From assembly GCF_000735455.1 (NCBI RefSeq), contig NZ_JMPS01000087.1:1-64000 (forward strand): a stretch of DNA of 64,000 nt. The letters are read 5' to 3'. This stretch comes from Yokenella regensburgei ATCC 49455. Its GTDB lineage: Bacteria; Pseudomonadota; Gammaproteobacteria; Enterobacterales; Enterobacteriaceae. Shown here one piece after another: positions 1 to 8,237 of the stretch. Numbering within the stretch: position 1 is the stretch's first letter; each line of letters opens with the position of its first letter. The notes beneath the pieces were generated by a model, which worked only from the letters and a program-made list of their open reading frames with translations, did no database searches and was not told the origin of the DNA. Position numbers and translations under genes: made by a program.

Positions 1-246
1 AGTATTTGGACTGACTTCAAGCATCGTGGTTTATATATTAATATCTCTCAAACCCAATTTATCTTTAGGTATCGCACAAATAATTTTTATTCATATTCTC
101 TAACATTAGGTATTTTAGTGATAATATAGCTATTTATGACCTCAAGAATTCAAAGGCTAACTCCTGAGGTAGGAAATTTAATATTCTTGCATATATCTTA
201 ACAACGCCCGTATGCAATCACATCCAGGCGATGCTACCACTTCATC
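1..246. other. AT-rich left flank, no gene seen
   Basis: This stretch is rich in A and T and has no open frame of useful length that I would defend. It lies downstream of the AbiGi-like gene, which ends at 247 on the minus strand, so it may hold that operon's 3' untranslated region. I see no clear hairpin with a T-run and no tRNA remnant. Confidence 0.5.
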
Positions 247-1050
247 TCATAAATCATTAAAAATTTGTCGAGATATAAATAGCTTAGATATTAAATGAGT
301 ATAATCATCACCGCCCGCAACATCTCCAAAATATTCAATTAATTGAGAGGCATAATTCTCGTTAGGTACTAAAATGTATTTTATATCGCTTATTTCAAAT
401 TTTAACCGTGACGAGTCTGATTTCCACATTCTTTGGTTAGCTTTTGTTTTCCATTCCGGATCACTATCTCGTGCAATTTTTATTGGTACTATGTCTGCCT
501 GAATGTCAGGAACATATCTCCATTCATTCTCATTAGCAAATCTATAATTTTCATTTACAAGCTCGCCTTTTCTTACAAGTGGCCCCTCATAATTCTTCAT
601 ATATCGCAAAATATTTATAAGGTCGCGGTACTTTGCCTTCTCTAAAGAATAAACTTCCTCGTATGCTTTCAAACTGCGTAGTTCTCTATTCATTTCTCTA
701 AGGCGTTCATTAAAGGCCGTGAACATAGAGCAATTTTTATTCAGATAGCTCACAGGGTTTAATCCATGTTTTATTGCCCACTCTTTTTTTAATCCAACCC
801 CGAACCGCCCATACTTCTTAATATGCTCATACAGATGTGATAATCTAATATCACAGAATGAAACCATTGGTATACCAAACTCCCGTTTTGAATCAGGTCC
901 TATAATAGATTCCTTCGCATAAGAGGCTCGAAAATAGCCACTGCTAAGTATACTTTTCAATGACTCGATCTCTTTAGTAAAATGTAATATTGTACTGGGA
1001 TAAAGGCTTTTCTCGATCCGGCATGTTGTTTTCTTTGCTCTAAACTTCAT
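247..1050 (-). CDS. AbiGi-like abortive-infection protein
   Basis: The 267-residue protein resembles the AbiGi family (antitoxin half of the lactococcal AbiG phage-resistance system). The supporting features are an N-terminal LHFTKEIESLKSIL segment, then IPMVSFCDIRLSHL and YGRFGVGLKKEWAIKHGLNPV, the order I associate with this family. No signal peptide or membrane span is evident. I chose the ATG at 1050 because an AGGAG stands 9 bases upstream; a TTG three codons earlier is possible. It is the last gene of a three-gene minus-strand operon, 12 bases after the preceding stop. In AbiG the partner is AbiGii, a nucleotidyltransferase-type toxin; neither neighbour here looks like that, so the pairing would be new. 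Family recognition is from memory of motifs, not a search. Confidence 0.7.
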   Translation of the reverse strand: MKFRAKKTTCRIEKSLYPSTILHFTKEIESLKSILSSGYFRASYAKESIIGPDSKREFGIPMVSFCDIRLSHLYEHIKKYGRFGVGLKKEWAIKHGLNPVSYLNKNCSMFTAFNERLREMNRELRSLKAYEEVYSLEKAKYRDLINILRYMKNYEGPLVRKGELVNENYRFANENEWRYVPDIQADIVPIKIARDSDPEWKTKANQRMWKSDSSRLKFEISDIKYILVPNENYASQLIEYFGDVAGGDDYTHLISKLFISRQIFNDL

Positions 1051-1062
1051 AATAAACAACTC

Positions 1063-1773
1063 CTAAGTTACATCTTTACCAAATGAATAATCACAATCAA
1101 TATTTCTTATTCCCAACTTCTTTTCGAAAATAGTGGCTATTTTCTTCTGTAGTTCAACAACTTGGGATTCAGCTTTTTTTACCTCGTCACACTCTATAAA
1201 ATCTATATCTTTTGCAAGTAATAATAAGTATTCATAATGTGAATTTAAATAATCACTACGTAGTGATAATATTTCCATAATCACTTTATTAAATGAATCA
1301 TTTACTGTAACATTAAATCGTCCTAAAAGGGTTCTTTCATTATATATCTCACTTAACTCATCGAGGTCAGAAGTTGTAATCTTGGCGATCTCAGAGATTA
1401 TTTTTTCATTGACATCCACATTGGAACTCTTATTAATAATGTCATTAATAAGCTTTTTTCGAAACAATACATCAGCATAAAGGCGATGATTTATAGACCA
1501 CAATTTCTTATCAAATTGAATTGCAATTTGATGTGCTGAGTCAAGAGTATTCATTCTTTTCTTCTGCTTTAACCAATTATTGGTGATACTCCCGGCCCAA
1601 AAGGCAGCACATAAAAGCCCTATATTGCATACTGCACTGACCCAATCACTAATTGATCCCCACTCTATTTCTTTTTCACCTGTAACCAGTACCTTCAACA
1701 ACACCAATCCGGTCAAAGATAAGATGGCTACAGTTAACCCTAACAAACCACGATTCCAATACTTTAATTCCAT
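1063..1773 (-). CDS. Small membrane-anchored protein of unknown function
   Basis: I do not recognise this 236-residue protein. Two hydrophobic segments near the N-terminus (about residues 10-28 and 44-62) are likely membrane spans. The remaining roughly 170 residues are charged, mostly helical in composition and probably cytoplasmic, with a coiled-coil-like stretch near residues 195-220 (KKAESQVVELQKKIATIF). The ATG at 1773 is preferred because AGAGG lies about 7 bases upstream and it clears the previous gene by 13 bases; an upstream start at 1827 would overlap that gene. Middle gene of the operon with the AbiGi-like protein. The layout (two spans plus a soluble helical domain) recalls membrane effectors of defence systems, but that is only inference. 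Confidence 0.65.
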   Translation of the reverse strand: MELKYWNRGLLGLTVAILSLTGLVLLKVLVTGEKEIEWGSISDWVSAVCNIGLLCAAFWAGSITNNWLKQKKRMNTLDSAHQIAIQFDKKLWSINHRLYADVLFRKKLINDIINKSSNVDVNEKIISEIAKITTSDLDELSEIYNERTLLGRFNVTVNDSFNKVIMEILSLRSDYLNSHYEYLLLLAKDIDFIECDEVKKAESQVVELQKKIATIFEKKLGIRNIDCDYSFGKDVT

Positions 1774-1786
1774 ATCATAACCTCTT

Positions 1787-2677
1787 TTAGAATAATGAAA
1801 ATAAAAAATCGACGCTAAAAATGACATTACCTAATTTATAATACATAATGCTTAAGAATATTATTAAACCGTAAGTAGAGGTGAACAAGGAAATAACGAG
1901 AAATTTATTTATGAATTTCTTGAGAGAACCACTTATATTATCTTTATGTGTTATACGAACAAAATAAGATGTGACAAACACATCTTGAGTTTTATTTTTA
2001 GAGAAAGTAAAAATAACTATATATACTACGGATGCTATCAAAATAACGAACAATGGGATGATGAAGTTTTCATTTTCTTTTAGAACAAAGCCTAAAATAA
2101 CTAACCAGCATACATATATAGCCATAAAGAAAAGAAGTAACATTCTTGAAATGGATGTTCTGTTTTCGGATGAGACCAGATGTGTAGAATATATCCTTCC
2201 TGAAAAAAGTGGTTCCAGCATTGAGATATGAAGTTCCCAATTTCTTTTCCAGTACTCGCCACTAACCATCATTAAATGTGACATTATAGTAAAAACCACA
2301 CCAAGGAAAGATATGAAAGCTATGAGTAACAGAAGATTGTGATCACGTTCACTTATATTTGGTTTAAAATATGTTGATGCAAGTACACCGCATAGTGTTA
2401 TTAACGCCGCAATTATAGTGAAGCAATAACTTGCCCTCTTCCAAAAAAGTTCTATTTCAAAGTTTCTTATCGAATGAGCTTTATCATATGCTTCCTTAAG
2501 AATGGCAATATCAGATAACGTTACTTTTGATTTTCCACTTAATCGGGAACCTAATAGTTTGTTAAAGTAGATTCTGTTCTGGTCAATATATTCTTGATGG
2601 TAGGGGTCAACATCACTGGTCTCTTGATATGTAGAGCTTGCTGTCTGGACAGAATGAGGCTTAATACATTTCCACAA
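1787..2677 (-). CDS. Multi-pass membrane protein, possibly RipA-like
   Basis: The protein has 296 residues. After a soluble N-terminal part there is an AYDKAHSIRNFEIELFWKRA segment followed at once by membrane spans near residues 69-92 and 98-120. A second pair lies near 175-195 and 201-225, and a hydrophobic C-terminus spans about 257-296. The FEIELxWKRA-before-membrane signature is one I associate with proteins labelled RipA-family octameric membrane proteins; this is a weak match from memory. No in-frame ATG exists at the N-terminus; the TTG at 2677 has AGGAAG nine bases upstream and is the best start. It is the first gene of the three-gene operon and is divergent from the serine recombinase across the repeat region. 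Confidence 0.6.
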   Translation of the reverse strand: MWKCIKPHSVQTASSTYQETSDVDPYHQEYIDQNRIYFNKLLGSRLSGKSKVTLSDIAILKEAYDKAHSIRNFEIELFWKRASYCFTIIAALITLCGVLASTYFKPNISERDHNLLLLIAFISFLGVVFTIMSHLMMVSGEYWKRNWELHISMLEPLFSGRIYSTHLVSSENRTSISRMLLLFFMAIYVCWLVILGFVLKENENFIIPLFVILIASVVYIVIFTFSKNKTQDVFVTSYFVRITHKDNISGSLKKFINKFLVISLFTSTYGLIIFLSIMYYKLGNVIFSVDFLFSLF

Positions 2678-2876
2678 AACATGCGACTTCCTATCTGATA
2701 GTTATGTTCCTAATACTTTACTACTGTGTCCGATAAAACTCACTAAAAACAAGTCTCTAATCAGTAACATCATACTATGGGTATAATTGCATCCAGGATG
2801 ATGAAACTTGTAATCGTAAAAGTTCAAGCAAAGACATTGCGTTATGGGAATCACAATTTTAAAGAAAATATCCATA

Positions 2877-2920
2877 TTTGATGTGTAGCGATTAAGCATC
2901 CTTAATCGCTACACATCAAA
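2877..2920. repeat. Perfect 20-bp inverted repeat with 4-base spacer
   Basis: The left arm is 2877-2896, the spacer CATC is 2897-2900 and the right arm is 2901-2920. The two 20-base arms are exact reverse complements. Each contains GTAGCGAT or its complement (2885-2892 and 2905-2912), the same octamer that recurs at 2944-2951 and 2967-2974. No T-run follows on either strand, so it is unlikely to be a terminator. The outer edges of the two octamers span 28 bp, the size of subsite I of Tn3-type res sites, and the recombinase gene starts 120 bases further on. I read it as a recombinase-binding site. Confidence 0.8.
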
Positions 2921-2943
2921 CCTCCCTTTAAACTTGATAAAAC

Positions 2944-2996
2944 GTAGCGATTTGCCTTGAATTTCCATCGCTACACGCTACACGCTACACGCTACA
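2944..2996. repeat. Second GTAGCGAT inverted pair and four tandem CGCTACA repeats
   Basis: GTAGCGAT at 2944-2951 faces ATCGCTAC at 2967-2974, spanning 31 bp. The right half runs straight into four perfect head-to-tail copies of CGCTACA at 2969-2975, 2976-2982, 2983-2989 and 2990-2996. With the inverted repeat at 2877-2920 this gives two inverted pairs and a tandem block, all built from one core. They sit between the divergent operon and the recombinase, as res subsites I, II and III do in Tn3-family elements. The tandem copies could also have arisen by slippage. Confidence 0.75.
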
Positions 2997-3039
2997 ATAA
3001 ATCGCAACATACATATCGAAACAACGCAGAGATTTTGAC

Positions 3040-3612
3040 ATGGCACACGTCGCTTATATTCGCGTTTCGAGCTTGCAACAAAACAGCGATCGACAATTAG
3101 CAGATACAGGGGTCAGCTTTGACAAAGTATTCACTGAGAAAGTAAGTGCGAAAGATACCAATCGTGAAGCATTCTTAGCGATGATGGAGTACTTACGCGA
3201 AGGTGATACATTACATGTGCATGACATCAGCCGCCTTGCTCGTAATACAGCAGACCTTCTATCTACCGTAGATACATTGACTAAACGAGGTGTCGCAATC
3301 CAGTTTCATCATAAAGGTATTAAGACGGGAGATAGCTCACCAACAGGTAAACTGGTTTTAACTCTGTTAAGTGGAATCAGCCAAATGGAACGTGAGCAAA
3401 TGCTACTGCGACAACGTGAAGGTTATGAAGCGGCTAAAGCCGCTGGTCGTATTTCCGGACGTGGAAATGGCAGGAACATCCCTCGTAATGAGATAGTAGC
3501 AGCATTAGCTTCTGGTGGCAGTGTCCGCTATGTGGCTTCTGAATTCGGTGTGAGTACCAACACCATTAGCCGAATCAAGAAAGAAGCAGTGCAACGTCTT
3601 AAGTTACAATAA
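3040..3612 (+). CDS. Serine recombinase, Tn3 resolvase/invertase family
   Basis: The 190-residue protein has the small serine recombinase layout. The catalytic N-terminus is YIRVSS (nucleophile Ser10), followed by the DISRLARN arginine motif near residue 66. GKLVLTLLSGISQMEREQMLLRQREG near 115-140 matches the active-site and long dimerisation helix. A C-terminal helix-turn-helix (VRYVASEFGVSTNTISRIKKE, about residues 163-183) binds DNA. Length is typical of Tn3 resolvases and DNA invertases (about 185-200). The upstream 160 bases hold inverted and tandem repeats fit to be its crossover site. No transposase is visible in the window, so it may be a remnant, a solitary resolvase or an island-linked recombinase. 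Catalytic residues look intact. Confidence 0.9.
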   Translation: MAHVAYIRVSSLQQNSDRQLADTGVSFDKVFTEKVSAKDTNREAFLAMMEYLREGDTLHVHDISRLARNTADLLSTVDTLTKRGVAIQFHHKGIKTGDSSPTGKLVLTLLSGISQMEREQMLLRQREGYEAAKAAGRISGRGNGRNIPRNEIVAALASGGSVRYVASEFGVSTNTISRIKKEAVQRLKLQ

Positions 3613-3717
3613 GAAAATGATTTCTTTCACCCAAGCAGAAAAGATTTTGCACGACCTAATGCACCCACGCAAGGGTGCAGACGTTTGCCATCATAGTTCT
3701 CCTCTGACCGTTGACTA

Positions 3718-4506
3718 TCAGCGCACCGTTTTAGGCAGGCAGCCGTAGTGCTGGCGAAACCGTGCGGTGAAACGAGAACTGGAAAGATACCCACAACGCA
3801 CCGCAATTTCACCAATGGGTAATCGGGTCGACTGCAGCTGGGACAGCGCCGCCGCCATGCGCACTTCTTCAACGATTTGCCGAAAGCTCTGGGATTCCAG
3901 CTGTAATCGTCGCCGCAGGGTCGACGCGCTGACCGCGAGGGTTGCCGCGATATCCTGCGCGGTCCATGCCTTCGCCGGTGACAGCATAACCATCTGCCGT
4001 ACCTGCTCAGTCAAATTAAGCCGGGGCTCAATCAGTAATGGCCCTGCCACACCGTCATGCAGCAGCGCCAGCAAAAGCCCAAAGGCCTGGTGTTTTTGCA
4101 GCGCCTCAGGTAAATCATGACGAACAGCATGCAGCAAACTTTCCCACATAAATGCCAGGCTCTCGCTGTAAGGAGCACACAGTGAAGAGGCATTTGCCGG
4201 GGGATAAGCCTGAACGTAATGCGCTTTAAATTCCGCCATCACGTCCGCTGATAATAATAGCAAATCGGAACGAAACGTCCCTCGCGCTGGCTGGTTAATA
4301 ATCTCAAGCGAGGTATTCGCCGGGATGATAATTATGTCTCCGGGCGTGGCAACCAGGCGATTATCCTGCTGGATAATCACCTTGCTTCCCTGAGTGATAT
4401 GGCAAATCGCGGCGCTAAAAAGCTTAACACGGTGCAGACGATGCATCTGGCCAGAAGTGACCTCCGCCGCCGTCAGATGTTTATGTTGCAACTGAACTTT
4501 CTGCAC
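3718..4506 (-). CDS. AraC-family transcriptional regulator
   Basis: The 262-residue protein has a cupin-like N-terminal part (residues about 30-75 with PGDIIIIPANTSLEI) and a C-terminal pair of helix-turn-helix motifs. The first is WTAQDIAATLAVSASTLRRRLQ and the second IGEIAVRCGYLSSSRFTARFRQHYG, the hallmark of AraC/XylS regulators. The start is GTG at 4506 with AAGG about 7 bases upstream; no closer ATG fits. It follows the YbhB-like gene by 11 bases on the same strand, so the two probably share a promoter and it may control its own operon. The ligand is unknown. It marks the edge of the accessory region. Confidence 0.85.
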   Translation of the reverse strand: MQKVQLQHKHLTAAEVTSGQMHRLHRVKLFSAAICHITQGSKVIIQQDNRLVATPGDIIIIPANTSLEIINQPARGTFRSDLLLLSADVMAEFKAHYVQAYPPANASSLCAPYSESLAFMWESLLHAVRHDLPEALQKHQAFGLLLALLHDGVAGPLLIEPRLNLTEQVRQMVMLSPAKAWTAQDIAATLAVSASTLRRRLQLESQSFRQIVEEVRMAAALSQLQSTRLPIGEIAVRCGYLSSSRFTARFRQHYGCLPKTVR

Positions 4507-4517
4507 CCTGTCACCTT

Positions 4518-5075
4518 CTATCTTCCGTAAGTGGCAATTAACTGCGTTTTCGCAATCACATGGCTGTTAAGCATAAACCCAACCAGCGCGCCGCTGGCCT
4601 GGTTATCAATAGGCAGTTTATCCGTATTCAACGCCCAGACGGTAAATTGATACCTGTGCGGTTTATCCCCCTCTGGTGGACAAGCCCCGCCGAACCCCGC
4701 ATAGCCGAAATCATTTCGTCCCTGGACCGCCCCCGCCGGCAGCTTGCTGTTATTCGCGTTCCCGGCATCTGAATCGAGACGATGCGTCTGCACCGGGATA
4801 TTCACCAGGGTCCAGTGCCACCATCCGCTGCCGGTCGGCGCATCCGGGTCGTAGACCGTTATAGCAAAGCTTTTACTGCCTGCCGGTGGATTTTTCCAGC
4901 TCAGCTGCGGCGATATATTACCGCCTGCACAACCGAAACCGGCAAAAACCTGCTGCTGGGCTAAACGGTGGTTTGCGGGAATATCCGCGCTCGTAAGGCT
5001 AAAAGTTTCACTCGCCAGGGCGTTAAAGCTCATGACCGTCAGGATCCCGGCGATCAGGGTTACACGTTTTTTCAT
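4518..5075 (-). CDS. Secreted YbhB/YbcL-family (PEBP) protein
   Basis: The 185-residue protein starts with a clear Sec signal peptide (MKKRVTLIAGILTVMSFNALA, cleavage after about residue 21). It belongs to the phosphatidylethanolamine-binding/Raf-kinase-inhibitor-like family. Evidence is GGNISPQLSWKNPPAG, the ligand-pocket motif YDPDAPTGSGWWHW, and the GGACPPEGDKPHRYQFTVWAL block. E. coli YbcL is a periplasmic member; the molecular role of the bacterial family is poorly defined. The start has AGGA about 7 bases upstream. It is the first gene of a two-gene unit with the AraC regulator, divergent from rlmI. In E. coli I recall acyP beside rlmI, so this pair is a lineage-specific replacement or insertion. 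Confidence 0.9.
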   Translation of the reverse strand: MKKRVTLIAGILTVMSFNALASETFSLTSADIPANHRLAQQQVFAGFGCAGGNISPQLSWKNPPAGSKSFAITVYDPDAPTGSGWWHWTLVNIPVQTHRLDSDAGNANNSKLPAGAVQGRNDFGYAGFGGACPPEGDKPHRYQFTVWALNTDKLPIDNQASGALVGFMLNSHVIAKTQLIATYGR

Positions 5076-5281
5076 TGTATGTCCTCGCTGGTGTAGAGAA
5101 ATACAATGTAAGGCACAACCTGTTTTCGTAATGTGCCTGTACGATTTGATTTTGTGCCGAAACGCGCAACATCACACGCTGATGATTGCGAATGGCTTCT
5201 GTGCTACTCTACGCGCCATTTTATTTTTAACAATGCAGGCGCTGGCGCAGTTATTCCCCCCGGTGCCAGAGGTTATCCGGA

Positions 5282-6493
5282 ATGACTGAATCTACTTTTA
5301 CAAACCTTCCCCGTTTAGTGCTGGCCAAAGGACGTGAGAAATCGTTACTCCGCCGTCATCCCTGGGTCTTCTCCGGTGCCGTTACGCGTGTGGAAGGTAA
5401 ACCCCGTCTCGGTGAGACCATCGATATTTTTGATAGCCAGGGGAAATGGCTGGCTCGCGGTGCTTACTCACCGGCCTCGCAAATTCGCGCCCGCGTCTGG
5501 AGCTTTGACGCAAACGAAAGCATCGATACTGAATTCTTTATTCGCCGCCTGCAGCAGGCCCAGCAGTGGCGCAGCTGGCTTGCTGAGAAAGACGGTTTAG
5601 ACAGCTATCGCCTGATTGCCGGCGAGTCAGACGGTATGCCGGGTGTGACCATCGATCGTTTCGGCAACTTCCTGGTTCTCCAGCTGCTGAGCGCCGGAGC
5701 GGAGTATCAGCGCGCCGCGCTTATCACCGCGCTGCAAGCGCTGTACCCGGAGTGCGCCATCTACGACCGCAGCGACGTCGCAGTACGTAAAAAAGAAGGG
5801 ATGGAGCTGACCCAGGGCCCGGTCACCGGCGAACTGCCGCCTGCCCTGCTGCCGATTGAAGAGCACGGCATGAAGCTGCTGGTGGATATCCAGGGCGGAC
5901 ACAAAACCGGCTACTACCTCGATCAGCGCGACAGCCGCCTCGCAACGCGTCGCTATGTTGCCGACAAACGCGTGCTGAACTGCTTCTCCTACACCGGCGG
6001 CTTCGCGGTTTCTGCGCTGATGGGCGGCTGCCGTCAGGTAGTGAGCGTGGATACCTCTCAGGAAGCGCTGGACGTCGCAAAGCAGAACGTCGAGCTGAAT
6101 AAACTCGATCTCAGCAAAGCAGAATTTGTCCGCGATGACGTCTTCAAGCTGCTACGCAAATATCGCGACCAGGGCGAGAAATTTGACGTTATCGTCATGG
6201 ATCCGCCGAAGTTCGTCGAAAACAAAAACCAGCTGCAGGGCGCCTGCCGTGGCTACAAAGATATCAACATGCTGGCTATCCAGCTGCTGAATCCAGGCGG
6301 TGTGTTGCTGACTTTCTCCTGCTCCGGACTGATGACCACCGATTTATTTCAGAAAATCATCGCCGATGCCGCTGTAGATGCTGGTCGTGATGTACAATTT
6401 ATAGAGCAGTTCCGTCAGGCGGCCGATCATCCGGTGATCGCTACCTACCCGGAAGGGCTGTATCTGAAAGGGTTTGCCTGTCGCGTCATGTAA
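5282..6493 (+). CDS. rlmI: 23S rRNA m5C1962 methyltransferase RlmI
   Basis: RlmI methylates C1962 of 23S rRNA with S-adenosylmethionine. The protein is 403 residues against 396 in E. coli; the extra residues are a short N-terminal extension before the conserved [24 protein letters not shown]. An N-terminal PUA domain (about residues 10-85) precedes the Rossmann domain with motif [14 protein letters not shown]. Catalytic motifs are VMDPPKF and the cysteine of FSCSG. The ATG at 5282 has AGAGG upstream at slightly long spacing. It reads toward hspQ, 60 bases away, which has its own promoter. Confidence 0.97.
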   Translation: MTESTFTNLPRLVLAKGREKSLLRRHPWVFSGAVTRVEGKPRLGETIDIFDSQGKWLARGAYSPASQIRARVWSFDANESIDTEFFIRRLQQAQQWRSWLAEKDGLDSYRLIAGESDGMPGVTIDRFGNFLVLQLLSAGAEYQRAALITALQALYPECAIYDRSDVAVRKKEGMELTQGPVTGELPPALLPIEEHGMKLLVDIQGGHKTGYYLDQRDSRLATRRYVADKRVLNCFSYTGGFAVSALMGGCRQVVSVDTSQEALDVAKQNVELNKLDLSKAEFVRDDVFKLLRKYRDQGEKFDVIVMDPPKFVENKNQLQGACRGYKDINMLAIQLLNPGGVLLTFSCSGLMTTDLFQKIIADAAVDAGRDVQFIEQFRQAADHPVIATYPEGLYLKGFACRVM

Positions 6494-6521
6494 CTTGAAA
6501 AGTGAGACATTGCCCTCATAT
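6494..6521 (+). promoter_or_regulatory. Sigma-32 heat-shock promoter of hspQ
   Basis: CTTGAAA at 6494-6500 is followed after 12 bases by CCCTCATAT at 6513-6521, a near-consensus sigma-32 promoter (CTTGAAA, 11-16 bases, CCCCATNT). It lies 32 bases upstream of the hspQ start and begins at the rlmI stop codon. HspQ is a known heat-shock protein, which supports the reading. Confidence 0.75.
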
Positions 6522-6553
6522 CTGAGGCATGAAATGTTTCCCGGGAGGTGACT

Positions 6554-6871
6554 ATGATTGCCAGCAAATTCGGTATCGGCCAGCAGGTCCGCCACTCCCT
6601 GTTGGGCTATCTGGGCGTTATCGTCGATATCGACCCGGAATATTCGCTTGAAGAGCCGTCTGCCGATGAAATTGCGGTAAACCCAGAGCTGCGTGCTGCC
6701 CCGTGGTATCACGTCGTGATGGAAGATGATGAAGGTCAGCCGGTGCACACCTATCTGGCCGAAGCTCAGCTGAGCGGTGAACTCACCGATGAGCACCCTG
6801 AGCAGCCGTCGATGGATGAACTGGCGCAAACCATTCGCCGCCAGCTTCAGGCGCCACGCCTGCGAAATTAA
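6554..6871 (+). CDS. hspQ: Heat-shock protein HspQ
   Basis: HspQ is a small heat-shock protein that binds hemimethylated DNA in vitro, affects DnaA stability and serves as a specificity factor for the Lon protease. The 105-residue product ([20 protein letters not shown] ... LQAPRLRN) is the length of the E. coli protein and nearly identical at both ends. An in-frame GTG two codons upstream is possible, but the ATG at 6554 gives the family N-terminus and is preceded by GGGAGG. A sigma-32 promoter lies just upstream and a strong terminator just downstream, so it is likely a single-gene unit. Confidence 0.97.
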   Translation: MIASKFGIGQQVRHSLLGYLGVIVDIDPEYSLEEPSADEIAVNPELRAAPWYHVVMEDDEGQPVHTYLAEAQLSGELTDEHPEQPSMDELAQTIRRQLQAPRLRN

Positions 6872-6873
6872 TA

Positions 6874-6899
6874 AAAACCCCGCCGAGGCGGGGTTTTTT
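6874..6899. terminator. Bidirectional terminator between hspQ and yccU
   Basis: AAAAACCCCGCC, a two-base GA loop and GGCGGGGTTTTTT form a GC-rich hairpin with A and T runs on both sides. It separates hspQ from the convergent yccU and should serve both. Confidence 0.93.
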
Positions 6900-6900
6900 G

Positions 6901-7314
6901 TTACTTCGCGAGCCCAAGACGGGGGATTTCAATCGCCGGGCAACGGTCCATTACCACGTTCAGACCCGCATCGCGCGCCAGCACGGCGGCCTGATCGTTA
7001 ATCACCCCTAGCTGCATCCACAATGTCTTCGCCCCGATGGCGATGGCCTCTTGTGCTACACCCCACGCGGCCTCTGAATTGCGGAATACGTCAACCATAT
7101 CAACCTTCTCTGGGACGTCGGCGAGAGTGCCATAGCCCTGCTGGCCGAGTAGCGTTTTACCGGCAACCTTTGGCGAGACCGGAATGACGTGGTATCCCTG
7201 GTCGAGAAGGTATTTCATTACCCGGTAGCTCGGACGATCGGGTTTATCACTTGCCCCCACCAGCGCGATGGTGCGGGTCGATGTCAAAATGCCTGCAATA
7301 TCGTTCTCTTTCAT
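6901..7314 (-). CDS. yccU: CoA-binding protein YccU
   Basis: The 137-residue Rossmann-fold protein belongs to the CoA-binding domain family (succinyl-CoA synthetase alpha-like). The nucleotide-binding segment is [20 protein letters not shown] near residues 18-37, and the C-terminus ends in [12 protein letters not shown]. coli YccU is also 137 residues with almost the same sequence; its substrate is not established. The second of two tandem ATGs (7314) is preferred because the GGAGG is six bases away from it and only three from the first. It is convergent with hspQ. Confidence 0.93.
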   Translation of the reverse strand: MKENDIAGILTSTRTIALVGASDKPDRPSYRVMKYLLDQGYHVIPVSPKVAGKTLLGQQGYGTLADVPEKVDMVDVFRNSEAAWGVAQEAIAIGAKTLWMQLGVINDQAAVLARDAGLNVVMDRCPAIEIPRLGLAK

Positions 7315-7486
7315 CATTTTCCTCCGGATGCTTTAGCCAAGTGTACGCCATTGTCGTCACAGCAACCATTGATCCATACAGAAGCATGAGGGCAGGACCG
7401 GGCACAGTGGCTATATGTTAATAAAATTGCGATTAGTAAAATTTTGATACATTCTCAATGTAAACCCACTTTTTCAGGAGAAGATC

Positions 7487-8146
7487 ATGAAAGCCGGGAG
7501 CCTGCTACTGAGCGCTATTCTCCTGTTACCGGGTATGCTTCACGCGACCACGCTACGCCTGTCCAGTGATATCGACCTACTGGTGCTCGACGGTAAAAAG
7601 GTTTCCAGTACGCTGCTGCGCGGTGCCGACAGCATTGAGCTGGATAATGGCCCGCACCAGATGGTTTTTCGGGTGGATAAAAGCCTCCCCCAGAGCAGCA
7701 ATTATCAACATTATATTTCGCCGCCGATTATCGTCAGCTTCGATACCCGTTTAATCAGCCAGGTTAATATCAACCTTCCCCCGCTGGACAGCCCTGAGCA
7801 AACCCGCAAGTTCGACGTTTTTCCAGAAATCACCCTGGTCGATGGCAACGCGCTGCCTATCCCGCTTCGGCTGGATATTCTGACCACCAACGCCACGCCT
7901 TCAGGCATTGATTACGAGCAGGCGGCGGCAGCCTACAATCAGACAAGTAAAACGGCATCGCCCACAAAACCGAGCCTGCCGCTCCCGGATGATAGCGCCC
8001 TGCTGTCGAAAAAAAGTGAGCTTGATTTTCCTGTTGCACAGGCACAAAACCTGACCGAGCAGCGCCTGAAATACTGGTTTTTACAGGCCGATCCGGAGAC
8101 CCGCCGTCGTTTTCTGCAGTGGGCGCATCAACAACCCTCCTCCTGA
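7487..8146 (+). CDS. yccT: Periplasmic DUF2057 protein YccT
   Basis: The 219-residue protein has a Sec signal peptide (MKAGSLLLSAILLLPGMLHA) and a mature domain of the DUF2057 family. E. coli YccT is 220 residues. Work in enterics links YccT to inhibition of curli assembly; I infer the same role here from orthology alone. The C-terminal end (about residues 185-215, LTEQRLKYWFLQADPETRRRFLQWA) is helical and conserved. AGGAG precedes the start. It precedes mgsA by 91 bases on the same strand. Confidence 0.9.
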   Translation: MKAGSLLLSAILLLPGMLHATTLRLSSDIDLLVLDGKKVSSTLLRGADSIELDNGPHQMVFRVDKSLPQSSNYQHYISPPIIVSFDTRLISQVNINLPPLDSPEQTRKFDVFPEITLVDGNALPIPLRLDILTTNATPSGIDYEQAAAAYNQTSKTASPTKPSLPLPDDSALLSKKSELDFPVAQAQNLTEQRLKYWFLQADPETRRRFLQWAHQQPSS

Positions 8147-8237
8147 ATCATTCATTTGCCATTTATTTGCGCTGGCTGCTTGCAGCGGCGAACGCATTCA
8201 GTAATCTGTCAGCATCATAAAAATTCGGAATATCATT

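Noticed and set aside
2702-2899. Open frame of 65 codons on the minus strand upstream of the membrane-protein operon
   Set aside because: It begins inside the inverted repeat, has no convincing ribosome site and its sequence resembles no family I know; probably chance in AT-rich DNA.
2877-2920. Possibility that the 20-bp inverted repeat bounds an invertible segment
   Set aside because: The arms are only four bases apart, so inversion would change nothing; a binding site is more sensible.
3661-3678. Short hairpin GCACCC...GGGTGC between the recombinase and the AraC gene
   Set aside because: Only six base pairs and no T-run on either strand; too weak to call a terminator or attachment site.
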